Assembly (NCBI RefSeq): GCF_029784165.1
Contig: NC_073694.1
Coordinates: 159,560,995 to 159,624,994 of the forward strand
From: Wyeomyia smithii
Lineage: Eukaryota; Arthropoda; Insecta; Diptera; Culicidae
Direction: 5' to 3'
DNA: 64,000 nucleotides
Shown here: in pieces, positions 36,785-47,350 of the stretch
How the letters are laid out: every line of letters starts with the position of its first letter
Numbering within the stretch: position 1 is the stretch's first letter
Translations under genes and position numbers: made by a program
Notes under the pieces: model-generated
Told to the model about the DNA's origin: nothing
Seen by the model: the letters and a program-made list of their open reading frames with translations, nothing else
Databases searched by the model: none

Positions 36785-39772
36785 ATGCGACCAATTGACA
36801 TTCCGTATGACCTCACACGAAATGTCGATTGGAAGTTATACGAGGAAATGATTTCAAAAGCGGTCGAGTCGATTCAACATCATTCACCACTTGAAGAATA
36901 CAACCTCCTCGTGGGCTTGATTCTCGACGCCGCGTTGCAAGCCCAAACGAAGAAATACCCCGGCGTAACGATCAAAGAACGGCCTCCCACTCCGTGGTGG
37001 GACCAAGAGTGCTCCGATGTCTACACGCAAAGATCCGACGCGTTTAAGGCCTACCAGACGGGAGGTATACCTGGCGACTATTTACGGTATTCGGAGCTTG
37101 ATACCAAGCTTAAAAGCTTGGCTAAAGCAAAGAAACGTGGATATTGGCGTCGGTTCGTGAACGAGACGTCGAGGGAGACATCGATGAGCTCTCTTTGGAA
37201 CACATTCCGAAGAATGCGGAATCGCGTAACGGTCAACGAAAGCGAGGAGTCTTCAAGTAGGTTTGATTTTGCCAGGAAAGTATGTCCGGACTCTGTTCCT
37301 GAGCAAAATATTGTTCGCGATGCGTCTCCGGGCCACGACGCGATAGAATCACCTTTTACGATGGCAGAATTTTCAGTTGCCCTCCTGTCCTGTAACAATA
37401 ACGCGCCTGGATTAGATAGAATCAAATTCAACTTGTTGAAGAATCTACCCGGCAATGCCAAGAGGCGCTTGTTGAACTTGTTCAATAAGTTCCTGGAGCA
37501 AAACATTGTACCGCAGGATTGGAGGCAAGTGAAGGTGATCGCCATCCAAAAACCAGGGAAACCAGCTTCTAATCACAACTCTTATAGGCCGATTGCAATG
37601 CTATCCTGTATCCGGAAATTGATGGAAAAAATGATACTCCGTCGTTTAGACCACTGGGTCGAATCAAATGGTCTACTATCAGAAACTCAATTTGGCTTCC
37701 GCCGTGCCAAAGGGACGAATGATTGTCTTGCGTTGCTTTCAACAGATATTCATTTGGCGTATGCTCGTAAAGAACAAATGGCGTCTGCGTTCTTGGACAT
37801 TAAGGGGACTTTTGATTCCGTTTCTATTGACATTCTTTCGGGTAAACTTCACCGACAAGGATTTTCTCCAATTTTGAACAATTTTTTGCACAATTTGTTG
37901 TCCGAAAAGCACATGCATTTTACGCATGGCGATTTGGCAACTTTTCGCATTAGCTACATGGGTCTTCCCCAGGGCTCATGTTTAAGCCCCCTTCTTTACA
38001 ACTTTTATGTAAATGACATCGACGAATGTCTGGCAAATTCATGCACGATAAGACAACTTGCAGACGACAGTGTAATCTCTGTTACAGGAGCCAAAGCTGC
38101 CGATTTGCAAGGACCATTGCAAGATACCTTGGACAATTTGTCTGCTTGGGCTTTACAGCTAGGTATCGAATTCTCTCCGGAGAAGACTGAGATAGTAGTT
38201 TTTTCTAGGAAGCATGAACCTGCTCAGCTTCAAACACAATTAATGGGTAAAACGATTTCTCAGGTTTTGGTACACAAATATCTTGGTGTCTGGTTCGACT
38301 CTAAAGGCACCTGGGGTTGTCACGTGAGGTATCTGATGAAAAAATGTCAACAAAGAGTGAATTTTCTTCGTACAATAACCGGACAATGGTGGGGAGCCCA
38401 TCCAGGAGACCTTATAAGGCTTTACCAAACAACGATATTGTCTGTTATTGAATACGGGTGTTTCTGCTTCCGCTCCGCAGCAAACACACATTTGATCAAA
38501 CTGGAGCGAATACAATATCGTTGTTTGCGTATCGCCTTAGGTTGCATGCAGTCGACCCATACGATGAGTTTGGAGGATTTAGCTGGAGTACTACCATTGA
38601 AAAACCGCTTCTGGAGCCTGTCTTCTCGTATTCTAATCAAATGTGAGGTCTTGAACCGTCCCGTGATTGAAAATTTTGAAAGGTTAATCGAACTTCATTC
38701 TCAAACCCGTTTTATGACATTGTATTTCAATCACATGTCCCAAAATATTAACCCTTCTTCGAATATTCCAAATCGTGTCGACTTATCAAATACTTCTGAT
38801 TCTACTGTGTTTTTCGATACATCCATGATAGAAGAAACTCGTGGAATCCCGGATCATTTACGCGTGCAGCAGATCCCTAAAATTTTTTCCAATAAATATC
38901 GAAACATCAACTGCGACAATATGTACTACACTGACGGATCACTTCTTGATGGGTCCACTGGCTTCGGTATCTTCAATAACAATTTAACCGTCTCCCATAA
39001 GCTCGATAATCCTGCTTCTGTTTACGTCGCAGAATTAGCTGCAATTCAGTACACCCTAGGGATTATCGAAAAAATGCCCACGGACCATTATTTCATCTTT
39101 ACGGACAGTCTCAGTTCCATTGAGGCTCTCCGATCGATGAAAGATGTTAAGCACTCTCCGTATTTCCTGGGGAAAATACGGGAACATCTGAGTGCTTTAT
39201 CCGAAAAATCTACTCAGATTACCTTAGCGTGGGTCCCTTCTCACTGCTCGATACCGGGTAATGAGAAAGCGGACTCTTTGGCTAAGGTGGGCGCAACAAA
39301 CGGTGATATTTATGAAAGACCAATTGCCTTTAATGAATTTTTCGCACTTGTACGTCAGAATACGATCATCAGTTGGCAAAATGCTTGGACCAGAGGGGAA
39401 TTGGGAAGGTGGTTACATTCCATAATCCCCAAAGTATCGACGAACCCGTGGTTCAAGGGGTTGGATGTAGGTCGGGATTTCATTTGCGTGATGTCCCGGC
39501 TTATGTCCAATCACTATAGATTTGACGCGCTCCTCCGTCGTGTTGGGCTCGGGGAAAGTGGTATCTGTGCCTGTGGTGAAGGTTATCACGACATAGAGCA
39601 TGTGGTTTGGTCATGCCCTGTACACCGTGACGCCAGGTCTAAATTAATAGCTTCCCTGCAGGCCGAGGGTAGACAGCCGGCTGTTCCTGTTCGTGATGTC
39701 TTGGCGAGCCGTGACCTATCCTACATGTCCCTTATATACGTTTTCCTGGAATCCAACCACGCCCCAGTCTAG
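36785..39772 (+). CDS. ORF2 part 2: reverse transcriptase and RNase H
   Basis: An open frame of 995 codons continues ORF2 after the lesion. Reverse transcriptase motifs appear in order: IQKPGKPASNHNSYRPI, FGFRRAKGTNDCL, FLDIKGTFDSV (motif A), GLPQGSCLSPLLYN (B), QLADDSVISV (C, with LADD in place of YADD), SPEKTEIVVF (D) and YLGVWFDS (E). RNase H follows with YYTDGSLLDGSTGFG, VAELAAI, FTDSLSS and WVPSHCSIPGNEKADSLA, giving the D-E-D-D set near residues 716-830. A C-terminal CACGEGYHDIEHVVWSC zinc-like motif is near residues 928-945. No internal stop occurs. The ATG at 36785 is internal to the ancestral ORF2, so a separate protein is doubtful. Likely trans-rescue or death after the lesion. Confidence 0.95.
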   Translation: MRPIDIPYDLTRNVDWKLYEEMISKAVESIQHHSPLEEYNLLVGLILDAALQAQTKKYPGVTIKERPPTPWWDQECSDVYTQRSDAFKAYQTGGIPGDYLRYSELDTKLKSLAKAKKRGYWRRFVNETSRETSMSSLWNTFRRMRNRVTVNESEESSSRFDFARKVCPDSVPEQNIVRDASPGHDAIESPFTMAEFSVALLSCNNNAPGLDRIKFNLLKNLPGNAKRRLLNLFNKFLEQNIVPQDWRQVKVIAIQKPGKPASNHNSYRPIAMLSCIRKLMEKMILRRLDHWVESNGLLSETQFGFRRAKGTNDCLALLSTDIHLAYARKEQMASAFLDIKGTFDSVSIDILSGKLHRQGFSPILNNFLHNLLSEKHMHFTHGDLATFRISYMGLPQGSCLSPLLYNFYVNDIDECLANSCTIRQLADDSVISVTGAKAADLQGPLQDTLDNLSAWALQLGIEFSPEKTEIVVFSRKHEPAQLQTQLMGKTISQVLVHKYLGVWFDSKGTWGCHVRYLMKKCQQRVNFLRTITGQWWGAHPGDLIRLYQTTILSVIEYGCFCFRSAANTHLIKLERIQYRCLRIALGCMQSTHTMSLEDLAGVLPLKNRFWSLSSRILIKCEVLNRPVIENFERLIELHSQTRFMTLYFNHMSQNINPSSNIPNRVDLSNTSDSTVFFDTSMIEETRGIPDHLRVQQIPKIFSNKYRNINCDNMYYTDGSLLDGSTGFGIFNNNLTVSHKLDNPASVYVAELAAIQYTLGIIEKMPTDHYFIFTDSLSSIEALRSMKDVKHSPYFLGKIREHLSALSEKSTQITLAWVPSHCSIPGNEKADSLAKVGATNGDIYERPIAFNEFFALVRQNTIISWQNAWTRGELGRWLHSIIPKVSTNPWFKGLDVGRDFICVMSRLMSNHYRFDALLRRVGLGESGICACGEGYHDIEHVVWSCPVHRDARSKLIASLQAEGRQPAVPVRDVLASRDLSYMSLIYVFLESNHAPV

Positions 39773-40151
39773 TCCCGTTCCCCTCCGTCTACACCCAACA
39801 AAACGACAAGAACACGTTTGAACCTTAAGCACAAAACCAGCAACCAGACCCCGCACAATAGAACCAGGACCCAAGGACTACGAGCCTCTGTCCCAACTCA
39901 CGACATCGTGGCTCAGCAGAACGAATCCATACATGCCATTCGACGATTGATTATCAGACGACCATTGAACAACAAAACACTGATTGGAAATCCCATGCTA
40001 GTTTTAAGTTAGACTTAATTTCAGCTCGTAGTCGGCAGCGAGGATAAAAAATTTGCTTTAGTTTTTAAGTCATCAGATATAATTGGCGCCGTTAAACATT
40101 AAATTGTATTTGTGCCGTGTCAAATAAATGTTATGTGAAGAAAAAAAAAAA
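39773..40151 (+). other. 3' untranslated region and poly(A) of the retrotransposon
   Basis: The region ends with GTCAAATAAATG (signal AATAAA at 40123-40128), about 12 bases and then the A run from 40141. The last ~130 bases match the truncated copy at 44776-44916. Confidence 0.9.
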
Positions 40152-40165
40152 AAGATAATGTATAT
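40152..40165. repeat. Right target-site duplication (14 bp)
   Basis: An exact repeat of 34271-34284. Confidence 0.95.
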
Positions 40166-40343
40166 GGTGTCGCGCTGTATAACCTTTTCCAGTTCTATTC
40201 GGTTGAGAATTTAATTATGTCAATTTTGTTGTTATTGTCATTTTCAACTTTTCGGTCTCCTTTATTTAATTATTCTTTTCGAAATTTGGTTGACAGAATA
40301 ATATAGAATATAAACCGGAAATGCACTCTTTGGGCTGTATATA

Positions 40344-41564
40344 GGGGAAAGGGGGGCAGTTTCGGACAAGAGCTTAAAAAACAAATGGTGCAATTTTCAA
40401 CCAAACAAAAAATATAAGTGAGTTAGCAGCCCTTCCACCAGCAGCTACCATATAGTTTGACAGCTCTTGGTTGTTTATTACTTACGAAAACAACACAGTG
40501 CCATTTTTCATTCATGTTTTCAACCGTTTGAGCTTGAAGTTGTAAAGATTTCTCTAATTTCTTTGTGAGAGATTTAGAAACTCAAGTACACCAGCTTAGT
40601 TCGATACTAAAAGGTAATGAAAAGACGTGATAACAACGGGGAAACAAATATCTTATTTATTAGATAAAATTAAGATTTATCTTCGGATGGTAGTGGGGCA
40701 CATTCGGACATCGTTCATGGAGCACATTCAGACACCTACCAAATTTGTATTTGATTGTTGCAAGCATCAACGAAGATGAGCTGGGAAGAGTATCTAACGG
40801 AACAATGTCTTTGAGACACGCTTCTGATACCTGCAGAATTAAAAAAGGTACCTTGGTCTGTCGTCTGAAAAAACTAAAAAAACGGAAAAATCAGAGAACT
40901 TCTCGTCTAAAAACTCAGATCAACAAGTATTTACGAACGTGGAAGAAACATTTCTAGAGAAATATTTGATCGAAAGTTCCCATATGTATTATGGAATGAC
41001 GTACCGTATACCAAGGCGATTGGAAAATTGTTTCACAGTGTTCTGGAATACTTGAATAAGGTTCCAAAGCAGCGTAAGTGAACCAATTTGTAATTGTTTG
41101 ACAATCACGAATGCCATTGCACTTTGAACCAATCAAATATTGCAAAGAAAATGGCATAGTTCTTGTATCCTTTCCTTCTCATTGCCAGTTTGCTCGGTTT
41201 TTATTTTATTAATTAAATTTGAAATAAAAGGATGAGTTTAGAGATTGGTGAAGCATCTGATCTCAGTCTCTGCTTATATGGAAGAAAGAGTTGAAAAACA
41301 CAAAATTTTTATTAATCTAGAAAAGTTTTTCAACACTGTCCGAATGTGCCCCAGGACTGTTCTAAACTACCTCACACCCCCCCCCCCCCCCCCACAAAGC
41401 AATTTTGAAAAATTCAAATTAATCAATCGCAATCGCACCAACGCACACTACTAACACGTTTATATGATGCTACGATGTTCAAGTAACAGCCAGGATGAAT
41501 TCAGATTTTTTCAAAAGTTAACAAAAAAAAAATCAAGATAGAAAAAGTCTCCGAAACTGCCCCC
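40344..41564 (+). mobile_element. pogo-like DNA transposon relic with nested inverted repeats
   Basis: The outer ends carry inverted GGGGCAGTTTCGGA (40353-40366 and complement of 41551-41564). TA dinucleotides lie at 40342-40343 and 41565-41566, as expected for TA-targeting Tc1/pogo elements. The left side has a few extra G-rich bases. A second inverted pair, GGGGCACATTCGGACA, is at 40695-40710 and complement of 41337-41352. Between the inner pair lie transposase N-terminal remnants: a psq-type helix-turn-helix (NGTMSLRHASDTC..LVCRLKKLK) at about 40780-40880. Then, in another frame, a CENP-B-type segment (FTNVEETFLEKYLIESSHMYYG). The catalytic domain is missing, so it is non-autonomous. Confidence 0.75.
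41376..41393. repeat. Short poly-C tract
   Basis: A run of about 17 C, hard to sequence exactly, inside the pogo-like relic. Confidence 0.8.
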
Positions 41565-41699
41565 TAAGGCTGGTTCGGCTCTTGCATCACAAAAAAAGAT
41601 TTGGTGAATTCCACTCATCCAACCAATTGCCTTCTAACTTTCAGGTAGTAAAATAAAACATATTATTTAGTTTATTCACTGTTCGTTTTATTCAGTTTC

Positions 41700-42645
41700 A
41701 TTCACTTATCCACGAACTTTCCTCTTACCACTGCTCAAAGGGTCTTGTTCAACATTTGGACCCACTGTTTCTTTGTGTGAAAACCCCTTTTCTCTTCATA
41801 TCCTCCTTCGATTTTACCTTCTTGGGATGTTTACAAAGTGCCCGCTTCATGATGGCTCAGTACTTCTCATCAGTACCACTCCAGAACATCTTTCGACTAT
41901 AGACACGAAACTAAATCCGGCCAGAAAGTTGTAGGACTATGGTGTGACCTCAGAAGTGGAAGTAAACGCCTTTGGAGGCAATGTTTCAAGTAAGCCCATT
42001 GATCGTCCGGGTGTCACGAATGGGGTGCTCCGCTTTCCACACGAGTGAATTGCTTGTCAAACCACGTTCTGCTTTCTAACGTCCTCAGGAACTTCTAATT
42101 TATGATGAGCGGTGAAGTACTGGAGCCCAGGAAGTCTGCTTCTACATAAGTATCGTCATCCATAACGAAGCAATGTGGTTTCGTCAACGTCTGGGTGTAG
42201 AGTTTCGAGCACGTGTTTTCGCCTCTGTATTCGATGCCTTCTGAACTTTGTACGTTACGAATCTTGAATGAGAGTTATACTCAAATACAGTTTTTTAGCC
42301 ACATCTTTAACTGACCTGTTCGGATTCCTCTTAAAAGTTTGAATTACTCGCTTGTGATCTTTTACACTGTACGGAGATCCAATTTGGCCACTTTTTTCTT
42401 TCAGTCGGTGGTCAAATGCTCGTTTTACCGATTTAAAACGCGAGTTGCCGTAGATTGAACCATTTCCAGCTTCCTGCTGATTGCACGATGAGAAAGACTC
42501 GGATTTTCAAAATATGTGCGCGAAGTTTCTTTACGCCTCTTCTGTTCTTCCGACTCCATCTTTGCAACGATTGCACTAGCAGCTGAGCGTAGCTTACATA
42601 TTTTCAACAATACACATTGAACAAATTCCACCCACATGTTCAATA
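41700..42645 (-). pseudogene. Decayed Tc1/mariner-superfamily transposase
   Basis: On the minus strand a start near 42560 gives MESEEQKRRKETSRTYFENP and then a helix-turn-helix (SLSHRAISRKLEMVQSTATRVL). Downstream, in shifting frames, are SVKDHKRVIQTFKRNPNRSVKDVAKK, a KPHCFVMDDDTYV-type block near 42170 containing the first catalytic aspartate, LQYFTAHHKLEVPEDVRKQ, and a VWQAI/HSCGKRSTPFVT-like block. Order and content follow a whole transposase of the mosquito mariner type. Many frameshifts and stops show it is long dead. Terminal repeats were not located. Confidence 0.8.
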
Positions 42646-43019
42646 GAGAATACCCAATGAGTAAAAAGTTACAGCTTTTTGAAAATGTTGAAATTCGATT
42701 CCGTACACCCTTTCTGCACTATAGAAGATTTTCATACAAGCAAGCGGACAAAAATATTTTCATCATTTCTTCAACACTTTTGGTGTTTTCTCTAGTTGAT
42801 CGAAAACAAGTTGCTTAAGATCTTTTGATTTTATAAGAGGCGGCTTTTTTAAATAAAAAAGGTTAATTACGCATGGTTTGTTCGGAGTTTAGCCCCTCCT
42901 CCCCTTTCAACGTTGCCATTCCATTTCTCATACACTTTGGCCACCTCTAATGTGTAAAGAACAAGTATGTCAAGTTTGGTGAATATCGGTCAAGGTGCCT
43001 CAGAGATATGATAGAAAAT

Positions 43020-43310
43020 GTATATACTATCTGGTTTTTCACGTTGATTTTTTTACGAGTTTTTTAACGCGGATTTTTGAAATCACCCGGTTTTTATGCG
43101 ATACCACGCTAGTTCAAAAAAAAAAAAAAAGGACGGATTTTCGAATTACCGCGGGTTGGGAACCAAAACCGTCTAAGTGTTTATCCAGTAAAAGACTTTT
43201 TTACCGCCCTCCTAAAGACCCGAAATGACCGTTAAAAAGGACAATTCGCGGATTTTTTCATTAACGCGGTTTCTCGAATCAAAGTGGTATTTTACGAGGT
43301 ATGTATCCCC
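43020..43310. repeat. Decayed TTTTTACGCGG-type repeat
   Basis: Motifs TTTTTTACGAG, TTTTTTAACGCGG, CATTAACGCGG and CGGTTTTTATGCG recur, resembling the CGCGTAAAA repeats at 3.2 and 12.5 kb. A run of 14 A lies near 43117-43130. Confidence 0.45.
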
Positions 43311-43330
43311 CGCCTTGAAAAACCTGACTA

Positions 43331-44766
43331 TTCATACAGTGATTCTAAGACAAAAAAAAGCATTTTTTTTAAATGCTTCAATTTTGCTCAAAATTTGCAG
43401 AGAACAGCGACAGTCTTTTGTTGACGTAGGACTACGTCTAACCGCACTATATCGAGATACATTCTGTGGAAACTAAACCCAAGGTGTAACGTCGGAATGA
43501 AAGATTCCAAACGTTAAAACTAATGTAACCACATGATGGATCACAATAATCAATATGTCGTTGGATTGATAAAATGATGGACAATTTTGTGATTCTTCAG
43601 TTATCATTATCATTTCATTGTTAAACAGTGAAAATTTCATAAAAGTTTCAAGGTCGAATTTTCACAAACAATGTACCAATCACATTCAAGCACGCCTGAC
43701 ACAGACTTCATGCGTAGACACCAACTGCCTGCTATGATATACTGTATAGCAGTGGCAGAAAAAAAATGACAGAATCTCCCCGTCCCAATAGGTCAACTAA
43801 TGTTTGCTTCAATGAGCCTAGACTATTTTGATGTCTTGAAGGTGAAGCTTTTTCGGAAAGTTCGTAACCACCTCCACTATCAGACAGTTTTGCGTTCTGC
43901 TGTAAGCGTGTTATTAAAACCTATGTCTTGGAGGGAAACATGCTAGCTGGGCAACAGTACTGCACCGAGCAATGTATGAATAGAGCGCTGGTCACGCGTC
44001 GCAGATGAACTCGACATTCATTTGTGTGCAGCGAGGCCAAGTGAAGACTACATTGCCTCTGTCGACGCACAGTGAGGCGTGTTGGGTTAATGCGTAGGTA
44101 TCGTTTTGCGATCTGAAACATAATCGAATTGCCGTTTGAATTGTCATCTTCTTCTTTATGTTTCGTATAGTAGCAAATATCAGAATTTAATATGATTATT
44201 CGGGTGCCGCAAAATACGTTGCGCCGCCGGGGACAATAAAATTCTGTACGTGTCAGTAGAGGCAGATAACAGGGTATATAAATTTGGTGCATTTCTACTT
44301 GTAATTGAACAACACTATACAAATTTTATTTGCTGAGGCTAATGCTGTGCATTACTCTAGCCCGTTGTAGTTCGTTGTTCTTTGGTATCTTGAAACTGAT
44401 TAAATTTTTTTCTGATTGATTCTGTATACTGATAAAATGTTTAAATTTGACCTAAATTGAATGTTAACATGTTCATAAAATTCTATTTAAATTTTAAATT
44501 TTCTGTGAATATAAATTTTCTTCTAAAAACTGTAATTCGTTATCGATATTTTTTCCATGAGTTTGTAACTGCAGGAAAAAAATAATGTGACATCTTTGCC
44601 GCTTTGTGATCGGTGAGTGAGCCATCTTTCACAATATATAATAAAATAGATATAGAAAGAAGTTTAATTTCTACTAAATCGTACTCAATTTATTATTTTA
44701 TATGCCTTTTCGCGTATTAGGAAAAATTGACTGTATTAGAATGAAAGATATTCATCAATATTAAAT
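43331..44766. other. Unassigned sequence
   Basis: A 133-codon minus frame at 44322-43921 has no recognised motif. No repeat boundary was seen. Confidence 0.4.
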
Positions 44767-44775
44767 AGAATAATT

Positions 44776-44916
44776 CCTGTCGGCAGCGAGGATAGAAAAT
44801 TAGCTTTTAGTTATTAAGATATTCTAGAAAGTAAGCTACCAGATATAATTGGCGCCGTTAAACATTAAATTGTATTTGTGCCGTGTCAAATAAATTATAG
44901 ATGAAGAAAAAAAAAG
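44776..44916 (+). mobile_element. 5'-truncated copy of the retrotransposon's 3' end
   Basis: 141 bp match the terminal part of the full-length element (GTCGGCAGCGAGGAT through ATTGGCGCCGTTAAACATTA to the poly(A)). It is flanked by AGAATAATT at 44767-44775 and 44917-44925. It contains a small extra segment near 44815-44835 compared with the full copy, so it derives from a related subfamily. Confidence 0.9.
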
Positions 44917-45149
44917 AGAATAATTTTTCTTCTAAAAGAGAGTGCTGCAAATAAATGATCAAAATACAGACCCAATGAACTAGTTTTAGTTCCAAGCCGT
45001 TTGAGGTGTCGCTTGATGAATTTAGACCCGAGTTATTAAAAACATAGTACTGCTTTGCCTATGTTGCCTATACACTATATTGCCGGAACATATTCATATT
45101 TTGGAGGAGCTTAAATTGGTTGAAATAAATCAAGAAAACTACAAAATGT

Positions 45150-45806
45150 GATTAAACGTAACCGCTCATTTTTGGCACATGTGTTTTTTTACTTGATTAA
45201 TGCAACCCAGTGTTTAAAGTGATTGAAAAAACTCCCAAACAAGTTTTGATGTGCATGTTGCAGACTTCAGAGCATGTGACGCTGTTGACTGTCGGACATG
45301 ATTCAAATGTTTGAGTGTCTGTATTTCCTGCGTGAGCATTTAACAGAACATTCTAGTATAGCTTGGACTTTGGCTTAGAAGACGGTTGACCATCGGCCCA
45401 TCAGAATTGATAGATCTACTCCTAGGCTTGTTACTCCTGTTCCCACTCGATCGTTCATTTTGAACCATCTGTGTGAAGAACAATTGATCCCGGACGGAGA
45501 TCGGGACCCCGAGTTCTCAAACATCGCGCCTCAACTCAACTATTCGAAATCTGTTTTCAAAGTTGTATCTTTTCTCCATCACATTTACCTTAGGCTACCA
45601 TACGAGAGTTGCGTAGGTTATACGTGGCTTAGAAATGGTGACCTAAGACTAGAGCATTTGCAAGCCCAGATCACTGGAGTTACCTTCTTTATAGCGAAGT
45701 CTAGTAGAGCAGTCATCTTCTTATGCAGAATGATTCCAAGTTTTTAGTTTCCTTGCTGAAACTCAATCCTACCCCATTCAATAGCGGCGGAGTGGTTGAA
45801 TACATG
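45150..45806 (-). pseudogene. R1/LOA-type ORF2 relic: RT C-terminus and RNase H
   Basis: In minus-strand shifting frames, 45796 leftwards gives NGVGLSFSKETKNLES (thumb region) and LALVLGHHF/NLRNSRMVA blocks. 45400-45150 gives a decayed RNase H with a MGRWSTVF-like and QEIQTLKHLNHVRQS-like run, where the family has a glutamate helix followed by a MSDSQAA motif. It continues the piece at 46386-47336 after the 579-bp inserted palindromic element. No open frame survives. Confidence 0.65.
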
Positions 45807-46385
45807 GCAAGATTGTTAATCGATAACTTATCGTAAACGCCGGCGACGATGCTGTCTGTTATCGTTATCGACGATGACGCTAACGTCTTCAGACATTGGC
45901 GTCATTGTCAAGGACGATAACGGTATCGAATCAATAACGTCTGATAAACGAATTCGCCTTTTAAATTCACTTTATCTGCTGTCTTGTATAGCAACACAAA
46001 CAAAGCAGCATTTGGTCCAATAGCAACGGATCGGTTCGTTGGTATTGCATTGTCAAACTTATGAATTCGTTGCTACTCGAGAATTTAAACTTCCTTGAAT
46101 TGTTATTTTTCCTCAGCGAATAGCAACGCTCGGTGCGGTTATTTCGTTGATTGTCAAGCCAGCTTTAGCAACCGAAATATAGCCACTGGTGCACTTGCTC
46201 TGGCATAACAAAAGACGTTAGTGAGCTGATAACGTCAGATAAATATCGTTATCGTCGATAACGTTAATGTTTGAAGACGTAATCGTCAAGGTTAATAACG
46301 ATAGCAGACGTTATCGGTATCGGCGATGACGATTATCGTTATTATCGTTATAATTATCGACTATATTCTATCGTATTAACAAGCC
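45807..46385. mobile_element. 579-bp palindromic MITE inserted in the R1/LOA relic
   Basis: Both arms are crowded with CGATAACG/CGTTATCG motifs and are inverted relative to each other. TTGTTAAT..CGATA opens the left arm and its complement closes the right. The centre (about 45970-46200) is unrelated. TGAATACATG occurs at 45797-45806 and 46386-46395, directly outside, as a 10-bp target duplication. Coding sequence of the surrounding relic resumes on both sides, which confirms the boundaries. Confidence 0.85.
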
Positions 46386-47350
46386 TGAATACATGCTTCG
46401 TTTGGTAAAGGGTATAATGACTGTTCCAGTGGGGTTAATGCTCAGCTTTCTTCTGAGCAGCCAGCACTGCGAAGTTGTGATAAGGGCCGTTTGTATGCGA
46501 CTCGATAGAACTTCGTCATCAGCATGACCAATGACTTCGTAGCCTAGCTGCGATAGATTGGTAAGGGGAACGTCTACCACCAGTGACCATAACAGTGAAG
46601 AGAGAACTTCCCTCTTAGGACACCCCTTCACTGCTGCTACTGTGACAGACGTATCTCCCAGTGCAGCATTGATCTTCCTGCTCGAAAGCATTGTTTGGAT
46701 CGAGCTTATTGTTTATTTTGTAAAGCAGTGTAAATTGATGCAACGAACGAATCGGAAGCTCCCTCAATGTCAAGAAAACCGCAGACCGCTATCTTTTTAC
46801 ATCTCAGTGACTTCTCAATCTTTGTCACTAGGCAATGCAAAGCGGTAAGTTTACCCTGTGAATAATCATATTGATACTTATGTAAAAGTAAGTCTATCAG
46901 GAACTCGCTGCGAATGTAGTTTTCCGTAATTTTTTCCATCAAATTGAGAAGAGTTGACGTCGGATATACAGGTCGGGAAGCTTTGGGCAATGTTTTGTCT
47001 TTTTTGCCCGGTTTTGTTATGAACACACTTCGGCGTTCCTCCAGCTGACCGGGATATGTTTCAAAGTAAAGCCGGCTAGAAAAAGGCTGATGACTTCGGA
47101 CATGATGACTCTGTTTGATTTTTGCAGAAAGATTGGTAGAGTGCCATCCGGTCCTGGTGACTTAATAGGCTCAGAAGTTGATAGAAGCCTCCGTGAATAG
47201 TCGACGAGCGAGCACTGCGGAGTCACGTCTAGATCCGTGTATCTGTAGCTCTTCAATGTTCGACCCGGAGGTGACTGTCTTTGCTGAAATCTTTCCAGGA
47301 AAGTAAATGTTCATAAGAAGATTCAGCGTTTATTTGGTAGTGACAGTCAT
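46386..47350 (-). pseudogene. R1/LOA-type ORF2 relic: reverse transcriptase core
   Basis: Minus-strand frames give, in order, FPGKISAKTV near 47300, SPGPDGTLPIFLQ (47180-47100), HIPVSWRNAEV, FITKPGKKDKTLPKASRP with LHKYQYDYSQGK (47026-46860), CGFLDIEGASDS (motif A), GCPKREVLSSLLWSLVVD (motif B, normally GCPQGG) and GYEVIGHADDEV (motif C, HADD for YADD), then SINPTGTVIIPFTKR. This is a recognisable but mutated reverse transcriptase with frameshifts. The R1 or LOA clade is suggested by motif B wording. The RNase H to its left favours LOA. Confidence 0.85.
47337..47350. repeat. Target-site duplication of SINE type A, left
   Basis: GTAGTGACAGTCAT, repeated exactly at 47840-47853. Confidence 0.9.

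Larger units (their letters stand above)
34285..40151 (+). mobile_element. Full-length non-LTR retrotransposon, I/LOA-type with RNase H
   Basis: A 5.87-kb element lies between perfect 14-bp direct repeats and ends in a run of A. It has a 446-bp 5' leader, ORF1 with three zinc knuckles, ORF2 with endonuclease, reverse transcriptase and RNase H, a 366-bp 3' untranslated region, an AATAAA signal at 40123-40128 and poly(A). The RNase H after the reverse transcriptase places it in the I/LOA/Loner group rather than jockey proper. The exact clade needs a tree. Apart from one lesion in ORF2 it appears intact, so the insertion is young. Movement would be by target-primed reverse transcription at a nick made by the endonuclease. 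Confidence 0.95.
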
